In this document: positions 31,301-35,859 of the stretch, piece after piece
How the letters are laid out: each line of letters begins with the position of its first letter
Numbering within the stretch: position 1 is the first letter of the stretch
Assembly: GCA_037893225.1 (NCBI GenBank)
Contig: JAZGUH010000627.1
Location: 806,001-870,000 of the forward strand
Direction of reading: 5' to 3'
Origin: Hippasteria phrygiana
Lineage: Eukaryota; Echinodermata; Asteroidea; Valvatida; Goniasteridae
Length of the DNA: 64,000 nucleotides
Notes under the pieces: generated by a model
Database searches by the model: none
The model's input: the letters and a program-made list of their open reading frames with translations, nothing else
Told to the model about the DNA's origin: nothing
Program-made: the position numbers and the translations under genes

Positions 31301-34103
31301 ATCAAAATCAAAGTCCACTTTTGAATGATGAGGTGAAGAGTAAAAGCTATCTGATAACTTGAAAGGGTTTCTGAATTTCTCAACTGCATGGGAGCTCATG
31401 TGGTCAGGAATGTCTGAGTTTTGATGCAGCTCATCATATTGGAAGAGGGTTTGATTCGTTGCATTTGAGTTTCTCTTGTTTGCCATAGCAAGAGGGGACA
31501 GCATCTCTGGACTATCCTGGACGGTCGCATCTGATTTGGACACTTGGTCGGTTTGTTCTTGGAATGACCCCTGGTCTTCTTCCTTTTCGGTAATCATCGA
31601 CAGTCCTCCGTCAGATATCTCCTGGCTCAAATTTCCATGGGATAAATCCGAGTTGAGTCCATCTGCAGTGGTCATTATGGACTCCAATGAGTCGCGCCTT
31701 TCCACTGAAATGTCATATTTTGGCTCAGCTGGAGTCAACGCCGAGCCACTTGGCATGACAAATATCTGGGGAGAGAGGTTGGCTTCCGAGTTGTCGCCTG
31801 ATGTACTGTCCGGCTGCTCACTGATTGAGCCGAGAAAGAACAGCGGTGACAGAAGGGGAGAGTGCAGGGTGGGGCTGGTTTGACAGCAGGCCGAGACAGA
31901 CTCACTGTTGTGACTTTCGCTGGCTGATTCAAAGATGTCATCCTCTTCCTCTACACCGGGGATATCTGTGAGGGACAGTCCCCTTCTTTCGCTGGTTGTG
32001 CTCAGAGAACATCCACCTATTTTTTTGTCTTTTATGTCATTCTGAGGTGCTGGATCTGGATTTGCTTTGGTTAGCTGGGAAGTTTCTGAGGTTGATTTGA
32101 CCACAGTCCCTGGAAGTTTTTCTTTGTTGGGCAGTTCTTTTTGCTCATTGAGCTGTGCTTGGAAGGTCACAGAAGAAGTCAAGGGGCTGGAACTGGTGAC
32201 GCCATTAGCTTCTTTTGAGGGAACAATCGTCAATAATCTCTCAGCTGTGTTGTTTGGAAGTTCACTGGACTTGGTTCTCCTCAATGTGGACTCGTCGGTG
32301 TTGATGGTTTTGGAGCACTTGCCTTTCACCATTTCGTCCTCACTGCTTCGAGGTGAAATTTGTGGGCTGCCCGTCTGGGATGGTTCATTTTCAAAGCCAG
32401 AGTCTTTTGAATCGATGATGGCTTTTACGACAAGGTATTGCTCCATGCTGACTTGATGGTCCTTTCTGTCAGTGTCAACATCAGCGATGGCTTCATCCAC
32501 ATCCACGTCGGTGGTGCCTTGCCTGGACATGGCTTCTCGCGATTCAACACTGGGCTGCTCCATGACAATCTTTAATTTACAGTGAAATGCTGGCTCGTCT
32601 CCCACCTCTAGACTCTGGGACTTGAGGAGATGCTTTTGGACGGATGGGCTTTCCTTTTCTGGCTGTTTGGACTTGAACATCCCAGGTTTCAGGCTCTCGT
32701 CTTCTTCTTGAAGGGTTTCGAGGGAGATGGGAAGTGAGCTTTGCTTCTTCATGTACTTTCTGCGTCTGTCCCTGGCATTTGATTTGTGACTCTTGTGGAA
32801 GGGGTTATACTTGCCGCCGCCTCCTCCCGGTGATCGTCTGGCAGCGGGAGGCTGTTCAGCCCCCTGTTGGGTAGCTAGGACTTGATTTGGTTGGCCCTGC
32901 CTGGACATCTCTGCCAGGGTCTGTCCAAATGAAGACACAGTGGCAGCCTTTTTCAGAGAGCGTCTAAGCCCTATCAGCTTGGTCTTGTCAGCTCCCCTCT
33001 GTCTGCTCATGACAGCATCTTCCGGATGCGGTGAATTTGCACTTTCAGACAGCTGTGCATTGCCTGAGCTTGACTGACAAGGAAAGGATGATGTACTAGG
33101 CTGACTTTGATTGTGCCAATCTTCTTTTCCTGAGGATGAGGCTTTCTCTTTTGGGGAGTGAGTTTTCTCAGGTCTCATCGGTAAATGCTGAAGCAGGTGA
33201 TTGCTGGCCGAGTTACCGAGAAGCCTTCGAACTTCATCCACGCGCTGCTTCACCATCTTCTCTCTCCAGGACTTCAGAAAGCGGTCCGGTATACCGATGT
33301 TGGACCCACCAAAGCCGAGATTGATCAAGGCATCCTCCGCGATGGTCCACTCTCCCTCAGGATGCTCACTGCCAGTTGAGCTGTGACTGCTGTCCAGGCT
33401 GGCACATCTTGATATTATATTGACTGGAGAAGCATTCCCCACTCGTAATGCCAGCTCCAAGTCCGTCTCATTTGGGAGCCGCATGCGACGGCCGCTCTTC
33501 CCAGGAATCACATCCCCACACTGCATATTCAGAGCAGTCAGTGACCTTTCCTTGGTCCGGTCACAGCTTTGTTTCCCCCCCTCTGGAGCCTCATGGCTTC
33601 TCACTGGAGGGTCCTCCGGCAGACCTACGTGAGACCGCCGACGAGCCGTCTCAGCTCTGGTCTGATCGACCCACTTAGCAACACTGGAGTTCATCTCGTC
33701 CTCATCGTCTTCAATAATACTCCGCCTTGATTTCTCCTTGAGGTGTCCCGATCTTCCTCTGTCTGCAGACACAGATTGGGTGGAATCAGACTCTAGTGAT
33801 GAATCCTGATCATCCCGTGCCTGAACAAACAGGTGGTCATTTGTAGCGACACTCTTCCATTGACCTCTGCCATCAGCTTGAGGAAGGGACTGGTCCAAAC
33901 TGCTGGAGGTGCTCCCAAAACTTTGCAGCCGACTTGGCCCACAGCTGTTGTCCAGGGACTGGAGGGAGGAACACTGGTGGCTGTGAAGACTCTCAACTTC
34001 CTCGTAGGTGGAGAAAGAGTCTTGGCGTTGGGCATTCCAGGCAGCAGCACGCTGCCGGCCCACTGAGGGGTCTTGCCATGACGGGTAGTTGGCTTGGTCC
34101 GAT
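4151..34103 (-). CDS. Giant KRAP/ITPRID-like coiled-coil gene (19 exons assembled, both ends missing)
   Basis: I joined 19 minus-strand exons by their AG/GT borders: 34103-28458, 27254-27038, 25264-25187, 25027-24915, 23728-23566, 23195-23025, 22439-22311, 20367-20032, 18917-18822, 18446-18345, 17047-16865, 14732-14601, 9098-8884, 7976-7763, 7216-7136, 6314-6118, 5406-5328, 4836-4651 and 4315-4151. They total 8,503 nt, that is one leading base plus 2,834 codons without a stop, and the phase fits at every junction, including five split codons. The N-terminal third carries motifs like those of KRAP (ITPRID2/SSFA2) and TESPA1, proteins known to bind IP3 receptors and, for KRAP, actin. The last ~930 residues are a charged coiled coil. 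The family call rests on short remembered motifs and is moderate; the exon chain is strong. A long coiled coil of this size is not what I know from vertebrate KRAP, so orthology is open. Confidence 0.85.
4651..4836 (-). CDS. Exon 18: Ser-rich linker with leucine helix
   Basis: Sixty-two codons, phase 0, acceptor CCTTCATTACCAG and donor AACGGG|GTAAGA. It begins with a low-complexity Ser/Asn stretch (SPSTNSSASDASTI), then a helix (RLLRHLQDRVKQLRTENMSL) and another Ser-rich tail (SSRGPFESSGEERASPHSSK). Confidence 0.85.
5328..5406 (-). CDS. Exon 17: Ser-rich linker
   Basis: Two acceptors compete. AG at 5408-5407 (TGATCTAG) keeps the frame from exon 16. The nearer CTTCAG, ten bases inside, would put the reading into a stop after 16 codons. 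With the in-frame acceptor the exon has one base plus 26 codons and donor TCATCG|GTAAGT. It encodes ETSKRDGSSYRGSQSDLM, a hydrophilic linker with phosphosite character. Confidence 0.75.
5573..5945. repeat. SINE S-B pieces flanking an 18-bp minisatellite
   Basis: A minus-strand S-B SINE piece (5573-5700) is followed by about nine tandem copies of GAGTGAGCCTGTGAATTC (5700-5870), then a plus-strand S-B 3' piece (about 5870-5945, with CCCACAGGCCCTCGGAATTC). The minisatellite unit is itself S-B sequence: other copies read CGAGTAATTAGCCTGTGAAT at that place. The array therefore arose from the SINE. Units vary (one has TAGGCC, one TAAGCC). Confidence 0.85.
6118..6314 (-). CDS. Exon 16: coiled coil, donor overlaps a stop codon
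   Basis: The acceptor is CTCTCATCCGCAG and the donor GAGAT|GTAAGC in phase 2. The product includes LQHRLLDKDSELREIQQS and KMAKKFEEELGKELE. If the donor is not used, the frame ends at once in TAA at 6116-6114 (ELEM then stop), so intron retention would give a clean shorter isoform. A partial duplicate of this exon lies at 6507-6454. Confidence 0.82.
6376..6450 (+). repeat. GGGCAGGGGA repeats and poly-G run
   Basis: Four GGGCAGGGGA-type units are followed by a T run and 17 consecutive G. This lies in the duplicated segment upstream of exon 16. The G tracts could form a quadruplex on the + strand. Confidence 0.9.
6454..6507 (-). CDS. Possible duplicate mini-exon (copy of exon 16 start)
   Basis: The acceptor CTTTTTTCCACAG and first 15 codons (DHLSQIKELQQHSHQ) mirror the start of exon 16 (DHLTQVEELQQQLSRQ). 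The flanking intron sequence on the 5' side is similar too, so this is a local tandem duplication. A GTATCC donor would give an 18-codon phase-0 exon, but the copy runs into a poly-G tract and may be dead. Treat as a candidate alternative exon. Confidence 0.35.
6624..7067. mobile_element. MITE family M-A, copy 1
   Basis: Starts TGTGACCCGCTCTGGAAAAA and ends in the inverse form (CTTTTTCTGAAGCGAGTCACA). A nearly identical 442-bp copy is at 59389-59830. No ORF. Insertion is at a TA-rich site, as for Tc1/mariner-like MITEs, but the superfamily is inferred. Confidence 0.85.
7136..7216 (-). CDS. Exon 15: coiled-coil segment
   Basis: Twenty-seven codons, phase 0, acceptor TCTCTCCCTTTTAG (the pyrimidine tract is the complement of a GA microsatellite) and donor CAG|GTGAAT. 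It encodes KKVANTIEKKSEDMDTMRDR, a short helix. Confidence 0.8.
7219..7249 (+). repeat. GA microsatellite
   Basis: A run of GA followed by poly-A. Its complement supplies the polypyrimidine tract of the exon 15 acceptor. Confidence 0.9.
7468..7622 (+). repeat. tRNA-derived SINE, family S-B
   Basis: The head has TGGTTGAGTGGGTAAGAC (box A-like) and GATTCGAGTCCCACC (box B-like). The body has TTCCCACAGGCTCTCGGAAA and ends CGGGAAAGGGCAAAA. Copies are at 9210-9372 (minus), 9470-9515 (minus fragment) and 37645-37822 (plus). Confidence 0.8.
7763..7976 (-). CDS. Exon 14: Ser/Thr-rich linker then coiled coil
   Basis: The acceptor TTCAACATATAG supplies the base that completes the split Ser codon; the donor is AAAAG|GTATAT in phase 0. 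Residues begin with a phospho-linker type sequence (SSKSLNGTLSPKSTLNG) containing SP sites, followed by helix (ISNEELRNYVQSLKSDLE). Confidence 0.85.
8057..8382. mobile_element. Foldback element with GGACCTTTAACA ends
   Basis: Arms read GGACCTTTAACAATAGAGGA and, inverted, TCCTCTTTGTTAAAGGTCC. Inner segments (GTACAAAACCAATG / CATTGGTTTTGTAC; AAAGTTAAAGTAT / ATACTCTAACTTTT) also mirror, so nearly the whole ~326 bp can fold on itself. It sits in the intron between exons 13 and 14. Confidence 0.8.
8884..9098 (-). CDS. Exon 13: coiled coil and conserved-looking linker
   Basis: Acceptor TTGGTCTTTTAG, donor CTCGAG|GTCAGT; 71 codons plus two bases of a split Ser codon. The first part is helical (KLRQREEELTKLRSEVKV). 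The end, ILAEINEECKRTAAVIGSTP, is less heptad-like and looks like a conserved motif that I cannot assign to a family. Confidence 0.85.
9210..9372 (-). repeat. tRNA-derived SINE, family S-B
   Basis: Minus-strand copy with the tRNA-like head (GACTCGAACCCACGA as read on +) next to the SINE body (TTGCCCTTTCCCAATG). It is inserted about 110 bp upstream of the exon 13 acceptor. A further 3' fragment lies at 9470-9515. Confidence 0.8.
9540..10120. other. AT-rich intron, nothing recognised
   Basis: No ORF, splice pair, repeat unit or inverted end that I could support. Confidence 0.6.
10161..11045 (-). other. Two short unexplained ORFs with splice-like signals in the longest intron
   Basis: On the minus strand one open stretch (about 10940-10791) follows an acceptor-like TGTCTGTTTCAG and reads GCSSCDLKDLRASIKTLRIK. 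A second (about 10331-10171) contains NWIDNSARNMLSDIPYVESL and ends at a good donor, TTGAAA|GTAAGC. The second would be phase 0 on both sides and so could be inserted into the main gene, but it is not coiled-coil. They could be an alternative exon, a nested gene or a decayed element. I recognise neither. Confidence 0.3.
11180..11390 (+). repeat. tRNA-derived SINE, family S-C
   Basis: The head GGTCAGGTTGGCACAGTGGT and box B-like GGTTCGATTCCCATCC are followed by a body with TTGGGTTTTCAGTCC and a TTTTCC-rich part. Minus-strand relatives are at 22740-22960 and 62360-62610. Confidence 0.75.
11450..13150. other. Intron, nothing recognised
   Basis: No exon with phase-compatible splice sites, no clear repeat family, AT-rich. 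Confidence 0.5.
13154..13598. mobile_element. MITE family M-B, copy 1
   Basis: Ends are TGTGACCAGCTCTGCAAAAA and the inverse TTTTTGCAGAGCCGGTCACA, each next to a TATGTCGC / GCGACATA word. A second copy is at 43046-43463. The TIRs are related to family M-A (TGTGACC...GGTCACA), so the two families probably used the same transposase. Confidence 0.85.
14026..14436. mobile_element. Pogo/Tigger-like non-autonomous element
   Basis: Ends CAGTGGAACGCTG and the inverse GCGGCATTCCACTG. The subterminal region repeats CTATACCGAACA/CTATACGGAACA words on both sides, a pattern I know from Tigger/pogo elements. No transposase ORF. Confidence 0.65.
14601..14732 (-). CDS. Exon 12: coiled-coil segment
   Basis: Forty-four codons, phase 0, donor GCCAAG|GTAACC. 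The acceptor (GATGGAGGGTAG) has a poor pyrimidine tract, the weakest acceptor in the chain. The product is helical (DKLREENLAAGREKVEAV; ELDQLREQLAK). The following intron is 5.5 kb, the longest visible. Confidence 0.8.
14912..15135. repeat. Foldback element FB1, copy 2
   Basis: GTCGAGTCCCTGCAAGTCCT at the left, GACTTGCAGGGACTTGTGAT and GGACTCGACTAC at the right. It is the reverse orientation of the copy at 573-797. Confidence 0.75.
15731..15957. repeat. Foldback element FB1, copy 3
   Basis: Same orientation and near-identical body to the 14912 copy (GTGATTGGGATTAGGACTGG shared), about 820 bp away in the same intron. Confidence 0.75.
16455..16670. repeat. Head-to-head SINE S-A pair
   Basis: A minus fragment (GATTCGAACCTGCGACCTCC) and a plus copy with the full tRNA-like head (GATAGCTCAGTTGGTAGAG) are separated by GATACTGACAATTTGGGAAA, the same spacer word as in the 3707 pair. 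Confidence 0.75.
16865..17047 (-). CDS. Exon 11: coiled-coil segment
   Basis: Sixty-one codons, phase 0, acceptor GCTAAATCAG and donor AAGGAG|GTCAGT. It starts very basic/acidic (VEKERREREEEYSRRRREE) and continues as leucine heptads (LHVARQRLEHLQTTVGVL). A piggyBac-like TTAA element sits 36 bp upstream of the acceptor, inside the intron. Confidence 0.87.
17083..17273. mobile_element. piggyBac-like MITE (TTAA-flanked)
   Basis: Bounded by TTAA on both sides with TIRs starting CCCA (left TTAACCCACTGAATATGG, right CAGAATGGGTTAA). Relatives are at 35005-35235, 42152-42369, 53008-53319 and 56451-56600 (right end not found). TTAA flanks and CCC-type termini point to piggyBac; no transposase is present. 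Confidence 0.7.
17727..18222. mobile_element. Hairpin-rich TTAA MITE, copy 1
   Basis: TIR of about 25 bp (GTAGTGTACATGATTGGT on the left, ACCAATCATGTACACTAC on the right, next to TTAA). Inside are two strong hairpins: GTTTTCCAACGATT/AATCGTTGGAAAAC and TTAGTCAAG...CTTGACTAA around a GC-rich centre. A near copy is at 58016-58509 and a left-end fragment at 26637-26780. Confidence 0.8.
18345..18446 (-). CDS. Exon 10: coiled-coil segment
   Basis: Thirty-four codons, phase 0, acceptor ACTCCCCCTGCAG and donor GAGCAG|GTACAT. The helix (KEEDLKTVKMQLVQQTEE) continues the heptad pattern without a proline. Confidence 0.83.
18822..18917 (-). CDS. Exon 9: coiled-coil segment
   Basis: Thirty-two codons, phase 0 both sides, acceptor GTTTTCTCTTGCAG and donor CTCTCG|GTAAGT, both close to consensus. 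It encodes KLNLEKDKKKALAVLDEK followed by a methionine-rich stretch (SGMMMITQRS). Confidence 0.83.
18965..19390. repeat. Dispersed repeat R2, copy 1 (AAAAGTAGG type)
   Basis: Shares CATCACAAGCCTCATTTGGC and AGCTCTTGGAAGTAAAGTTG with 20965-21530 and 39505-39735/40455-40510. The end is a simple run of GTAGGAAAA words. No ORF is conserved among copies. Confidence 0.75.
19440..19625 (-). repeat. Partial SINE S-D
   Basis: ATTATTACCCCTGTTCAGCG and CCTTCTCAGCTCCCTGGGGA match the corresponding part of the fuller copy at 35370-35690. Confidence 0.6.
19715..19950 (-). repeat. Dispersed repeat R1, copy 2
   Basis: About 235 bp very similar to 2478-2720, same strand and same (T)n-end structure. Confidence 0.8.
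20032..20367 (-). CDS. Exon 8: largest coiled-coil exon
   Basis: One hundred and twelve codons, phase 0 both sides, acceptor CTTTTTCGTTCAG and donor CAA|GTGAGT. It is nearly continuous heptad sequence. A Glu/Arg-rich internal near-repeat (EGRQEAEEGRREAERVVREA) lies in the middle and resembles the highly charged single alpha-helices of other cytoskeletal linkers. Confidence 0.88.
20965..21530. repeat. Dispersed repeat R2, copy 2
   Basis: Same core as 18965-19390, only 1.6 kb away on the same strand. The AGTAGGAAAA simple-sequence part is expanded and contains an internal duplication with AGTAGCAGCAAGGTGAA repeated. Confidence 0.75.
22311..22439 (-). CDS. Exon 7: coiled-coil segment
   Basis: Forty-three codons, phase 0 both sides, acceptor ATATTTCTAG and donor ATGGAG|GTAAGG. 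It reads ELEESRHRIEELLVEKTNLA, a classic leucine-heptad helix, ending in SEHSVQMYPHME. Confidence 0.85.
22740..22960 (-). repeat. SINE S-C, minus copy
   Basis: Box B complement GAATTCGAACCCGGGTCACA and the body GTAGGAAGACGATGAAGAAA are shared with 62360-62610. Confidence 0.75.
23025..23195 (-). CDS. Exon 6: coiled-coil segment
   Basis: Fifty-seven codons, phase 0 both sides; acceptor TTGTTGTCTTTACAG is strong and donor GAAGAG|GTAGAT is fair. The sequence has heptads (ERDELKTRV, then ERSELERQLNFTKQELF) separated by a short loop, NGEGDLSP. A tRNA-like SINE lies immediately downstream in the next intron. Confidence 0.85.
23566..23728 (-). CDS. Exon 5: coiled coil plus short linker
   Basis: The acceptor CCATTTTTAG supplies one base that completes the previous split codon; the donor is AAAGAG|GTATGG in phase 0. 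The first half is helical (LEYQRDQARRDLEDLTQS). The second half is a non-helical linker with HRHSASEEE and NGPLGLSPKE, a likely break in the coiled coil. Confidence 0.82.
23900..24900. repeat. Decayed tandem repeats in intron 4
   Basis: The word CTACAGAATTGCTG and variants, followed by a TCTTTTTGAC-like word, recur at least six times at irregular spacing across 23.9-24.1 and 24.5-24.9 kb, split by the purine tract. It looks like an old minisatellite with a unit of roughly 90-110 bp. Confidence 0.6.
24238..24375 (+). repeat. G/A-rich purine tract
   Basis: About 130 bp of nearly pure G and A with many GGGG runs (GGGGAGGGGGAGGGGAGGAG). It has the composition for quadruplex or triplex DNA. The + strand is the template for the gene. 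Confidence 0.9.
24915..25027 (-). CDS. Exon 4: coiled-coil segment
   Basis: The acceptor TGTATTTACAG and donor CTCAG|GTATGA bound 113 nt, leaving a split codon (AG) completed by the next exon. The product is a charged helix (DLKGLREAVHRNKREIQKAE). The flanking intron to the left is filled by decayed tandem repeats and a purine-rich tract. Confidence 0.82.
25187..25264 (-). CDS. Exon 3: coiled-coil segment
   Basis: Seventy-eight nucleotides (26 codons), phase 0 on both sides, with acceptor TTCAACAG and donor CAG|GTGAGA. It encodes heptad-like sequence (KMKQKLNELESSFEEV) with leucines at coiled-coil spacing. It is too short to stand out as an open reading frame and is supported by splice sites and phase. 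Confidence 0.8.
25665..26033. mobile_element. TIR element with 57-bp arms
   Basis: Arms 25665-25721 and 25977-26033 are inverted copies beginning ATAATTCGGTCGATTCA and sharing CCAGCGGC and AAAGGCCAA. The centre carries a small ORF (25802-25903). It is inserted in the intron between exons 2 and 3. Confidence 0.75.
25802..25903 (+). CDS. 33-aa ORF with SAP-like motif inside TIR element
   Basis: ATG to TAA; the product contains VDELKQFLTNRGIP followed by CAGKKREELID. This matches the pattern of the SAP DNA-binding motif: hydrophobic-x-x-LK-x-FL...RGI...GKK-x-ELI. SAP-like motifs occur at the N-terminus of some transposon-borne proteins, so this is probably the stub of a larger element gene left in a non-autonomous copy. 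It is far too short to be a functional protein alone. Confidence 0.4.
   Translation: MRVDELKQFLTNRGIPCAGKKREELIDNSGEGV
26637..26780. mobile_element. Fragment of hairpin TTAA MITE
   Basis: Shares TTAAAGGTAACATACATTTG and the CATCCTGTGAAAACAGGGCA region with the copies at 17727 and 58016; the right part is lost. Confidence 0.6.
27038..27254 (-). CDS. Exon 2: basic linker with nuclear-localisation-like cluster
   Basis: The acceptor CTTTCAAAG precedes one base that completes the split codon left by the 5.6-kb exon; the donor is CTG|GTGAGT in phase 0. The exon encodes a hydrophilic linker with a cluster TKKRKKKVRD that could act as a nuclear-localisation signal or phosphoinositide/actin contact, then a Ser/Thr-Pro stretch (STPNKTPSG). 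The reading enters coiled-coil-like sequence at its end (DDHLATIREL). Confidence 0.8.
27348..27856. mobile_element. MITE with AGAGCTGCCAACC ends
   Basis: The left end AGAGCTGCCAACC is the exact inverse of the right end GGTTGGCAGCTCT; subterminal CAGTATTCAG/ATACTGAA words mirror too. CCTATC occurs next to both ends and may be a trace of target duplication. Confidence 0.75.
27857..28457. other. Intron between exons 1 and 2, nothing recognised
   Basis: Apart from the MITE to its left and the alternative stop at 28364 of the unspliced reading, I see no feature. Confidence 0.6.
28458..34103 (-). CDS. Exon 1 of visible chain: 5.6-kb exon with KRAP-like N-terminus and long disordered region
   Basis: The acceptor is a pyrimidine-rich stretch ending in AG at 34105-34104; the exon begins with the last base of a split codon. 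Upstream the frame reaches a TAG about 45 nt away without an ATG, so the start codon lies in an earlier exon. Counting from the GTG codon at 34063, residues ~1-25 (WQDPS...GRQRAAAWN) and ~125-140 (SSVAKWVDQTR) look like conserved N-terminal blocks of KRAP. Residues 247-262 hold NLGFG...IPDRF, matching the LGFG...IPxRF core of the IP3-receptor-binding region; known KRAP has FF where this has FL. The rest is Ser/Glu/Asp-rich with basic patches (RDRRRKYMKK; SLRRRSSNF). A segment at ~1220-1315 with spaced hydrophobics may be a second ordered block. The end is a run of Glu, then donor AGAAG|GTACCG in phase 2. If unspliced, translation stops at 28364. Confidence 0.85.
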
Positions 34104-34243
34104 CTGGATTGGATGAGAAAAACAAAATCAAGACCATGAGAGACCTAATCATAACCAGCTGGAGATTACTGATTCTTTTTCTCAAAACCTAGACAAATGG
34201 ATGATAGCTGTGTCACAAAAGCATGGTTGTAGATCGACAATCT

Positions 34244-34258
34244 TGGGGGGGGGGGGGG
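34244..34258 (+). repeat. Poly-G run
   Basis: Fifteen consecutive G, 140 bp upstream of the large exon, in its intron. Confidence 0.9.
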
Positions 34259-35004
34259 AAGTAAAAAGTACTTGGAAGGTAGCCAACTTATGATGACCTG
34301 GATTTTTTTTTTTAAGGTTTTGAATTTGTCATTACAACTTTCTTTTTGTTTATAAATACTCCAACAGTTTTGTTCACTAAAGATCTGACACACACAGGAA
34401 CAAAATGACTGCTGTATTATGAACATTAAGAAATTCTACAAATAGAGAGGCATGCTTCAATTCTGTGATTGACACTGTACACTAGACTCTTTAAAGGAAA
34501 AATGACCGCTGTTTAAATTAAGGTGACAAGTTCTCTGGATGAAATAAGTCCATTTCATTTAAACCTTGCAAACACATCGTTATGCAAATATGGATGTATA
34601 TACATGTATGCCCAATAGCGTTAGGCAACTCAGTCAACATAAGTCGGAGTCTTGACTACTAGTAGTCCACAAAGTCAACTTTTTTACAGGTTTCAAAATG
34701 CCTACATGACGACGTAAATATGTCCAATACCTTTATAAAAAATTGAAGAAAAGGGTCCAGAATCATCTTATTTATTATAATTTGGGAAAAGTTTGGTAAT
34801 TTCTAATCTAACAGTGTTGTATATCATGATAAAGGTAATTTTATTTCATTTTATGCATGGAGCATGGAAATGCTTGTTCATTTTGGTTTACCTTAATACA
34901 AGTTGGTTTACCAGGGATATAAAGTTTTTCATCAATAATGTTGGTGTCAAACCAATTTCCAAAATTAATCTGCCAAAAGTCAGACTTAGTCAAAGTCGAG
35001 ACTT

Positions 35005-35235
35005 TTAACCCTTTGCGTATGGATGACGTCTGTGGACGCAAACAAAAAAGTGCCACCAGGCCGGATGACGCCATTTGCCGCCGTTTGTGCAGTTTCAATC
35101 CATTGTTGGATTATTGTTTATGCTACGCTTGACTGCACAAACACATTGTAGCGGTTCGCTTGGCTGCCAGAACCGCCGCGACACCCCGAGCGACACCCCG
35201 ACGTCTCCCGTAAAATACCGTCCCCAAGGGGTTAA
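35005..35235. mobile_element. piggyBac-like MITE (TTAA-flanked), CCCTTTGCG type
   Basis: TTAA at 35005-35008 and 35232-35235; left TTAACCCTTTGCG, right CCAAGGGGTTAA. An inverted near copy is at 42152-42369, sharing GTCATCCGGCCTGGTGGCAC in reverse complement. Confidence 0.75.
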
Positions 35236-35369
35236 GCTTCTGACTAGTCTACTCCAGAAAAGTGCATGTTGCCCAACAACACTAATGCCCAACCTCTGTC
35301 CTTCAAAGCATTTACATTGTGGAGTCAACCTTGAAGCTGTTACGTGTATATCGGTGCTATGACTGAAAA

Positions 35370-35690
35370 CTAAATCACAGCATTTACAAGTATTATTACC
35401 CATGCTCATCAGGCCTAACAAACATTCCTGAAACCTTCTCAGATCCCTGTGGAGTAGACAACTCTGAATGCAAGTTAAGCACACACAGGATAATCAAACA
35501 CCTAACCATCACTGCCCTCACAGGTACCCATTTACTCCTGGGTGGAGAGAAGCAGCTTGTGACAAAGTGTCTTGCTCAAGGACACCATGACCCCTGCTGG
35601 ACTTGAACTCACAATCTGTAGGAGTACCTGACAATCCCAAAATGCCGGTGCACCAGCTGACGAGGTCACGGTGCTCTATCCAATTGTTCC
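35370..35690 (-). repeat. SINE S-D with widely shared core
   Basis: On the minus strand: a tRNA-like head (GATAGAGCACCGTGACC; GAGTTCAAGTCCAGC), then the core GTCCTTGAGCAAGACACTTT and CCACCCAGGAGTAAATGGGT. From general knowledge this core is found in SINEs of many marine animals. Copies are at 54725-54890 and, in part, 19440-19625. Confidence 0.75.
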
Positions 35691-35859
35691 CACCAATTCA
35701 CTGACCCATATTTAAATTATGTTCTACTGCTCGGTCGATTGCCAAGATATACAATGCTGTAAACATAATGCCTAGCGATGATGAATGCTTTCTGCTCTCT
35801 ACGTGCTCTTGAATTTTGAACATTAACTCATGGGGGGAAAATCATCAAAGAAATCCGAT

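Noticed and set aside
33793..34185. 130-residue alternative frame over the start of the large exon
   Set aside because: It is a shadow frame; the main frame runs 1,881 codons and matches splice phase.
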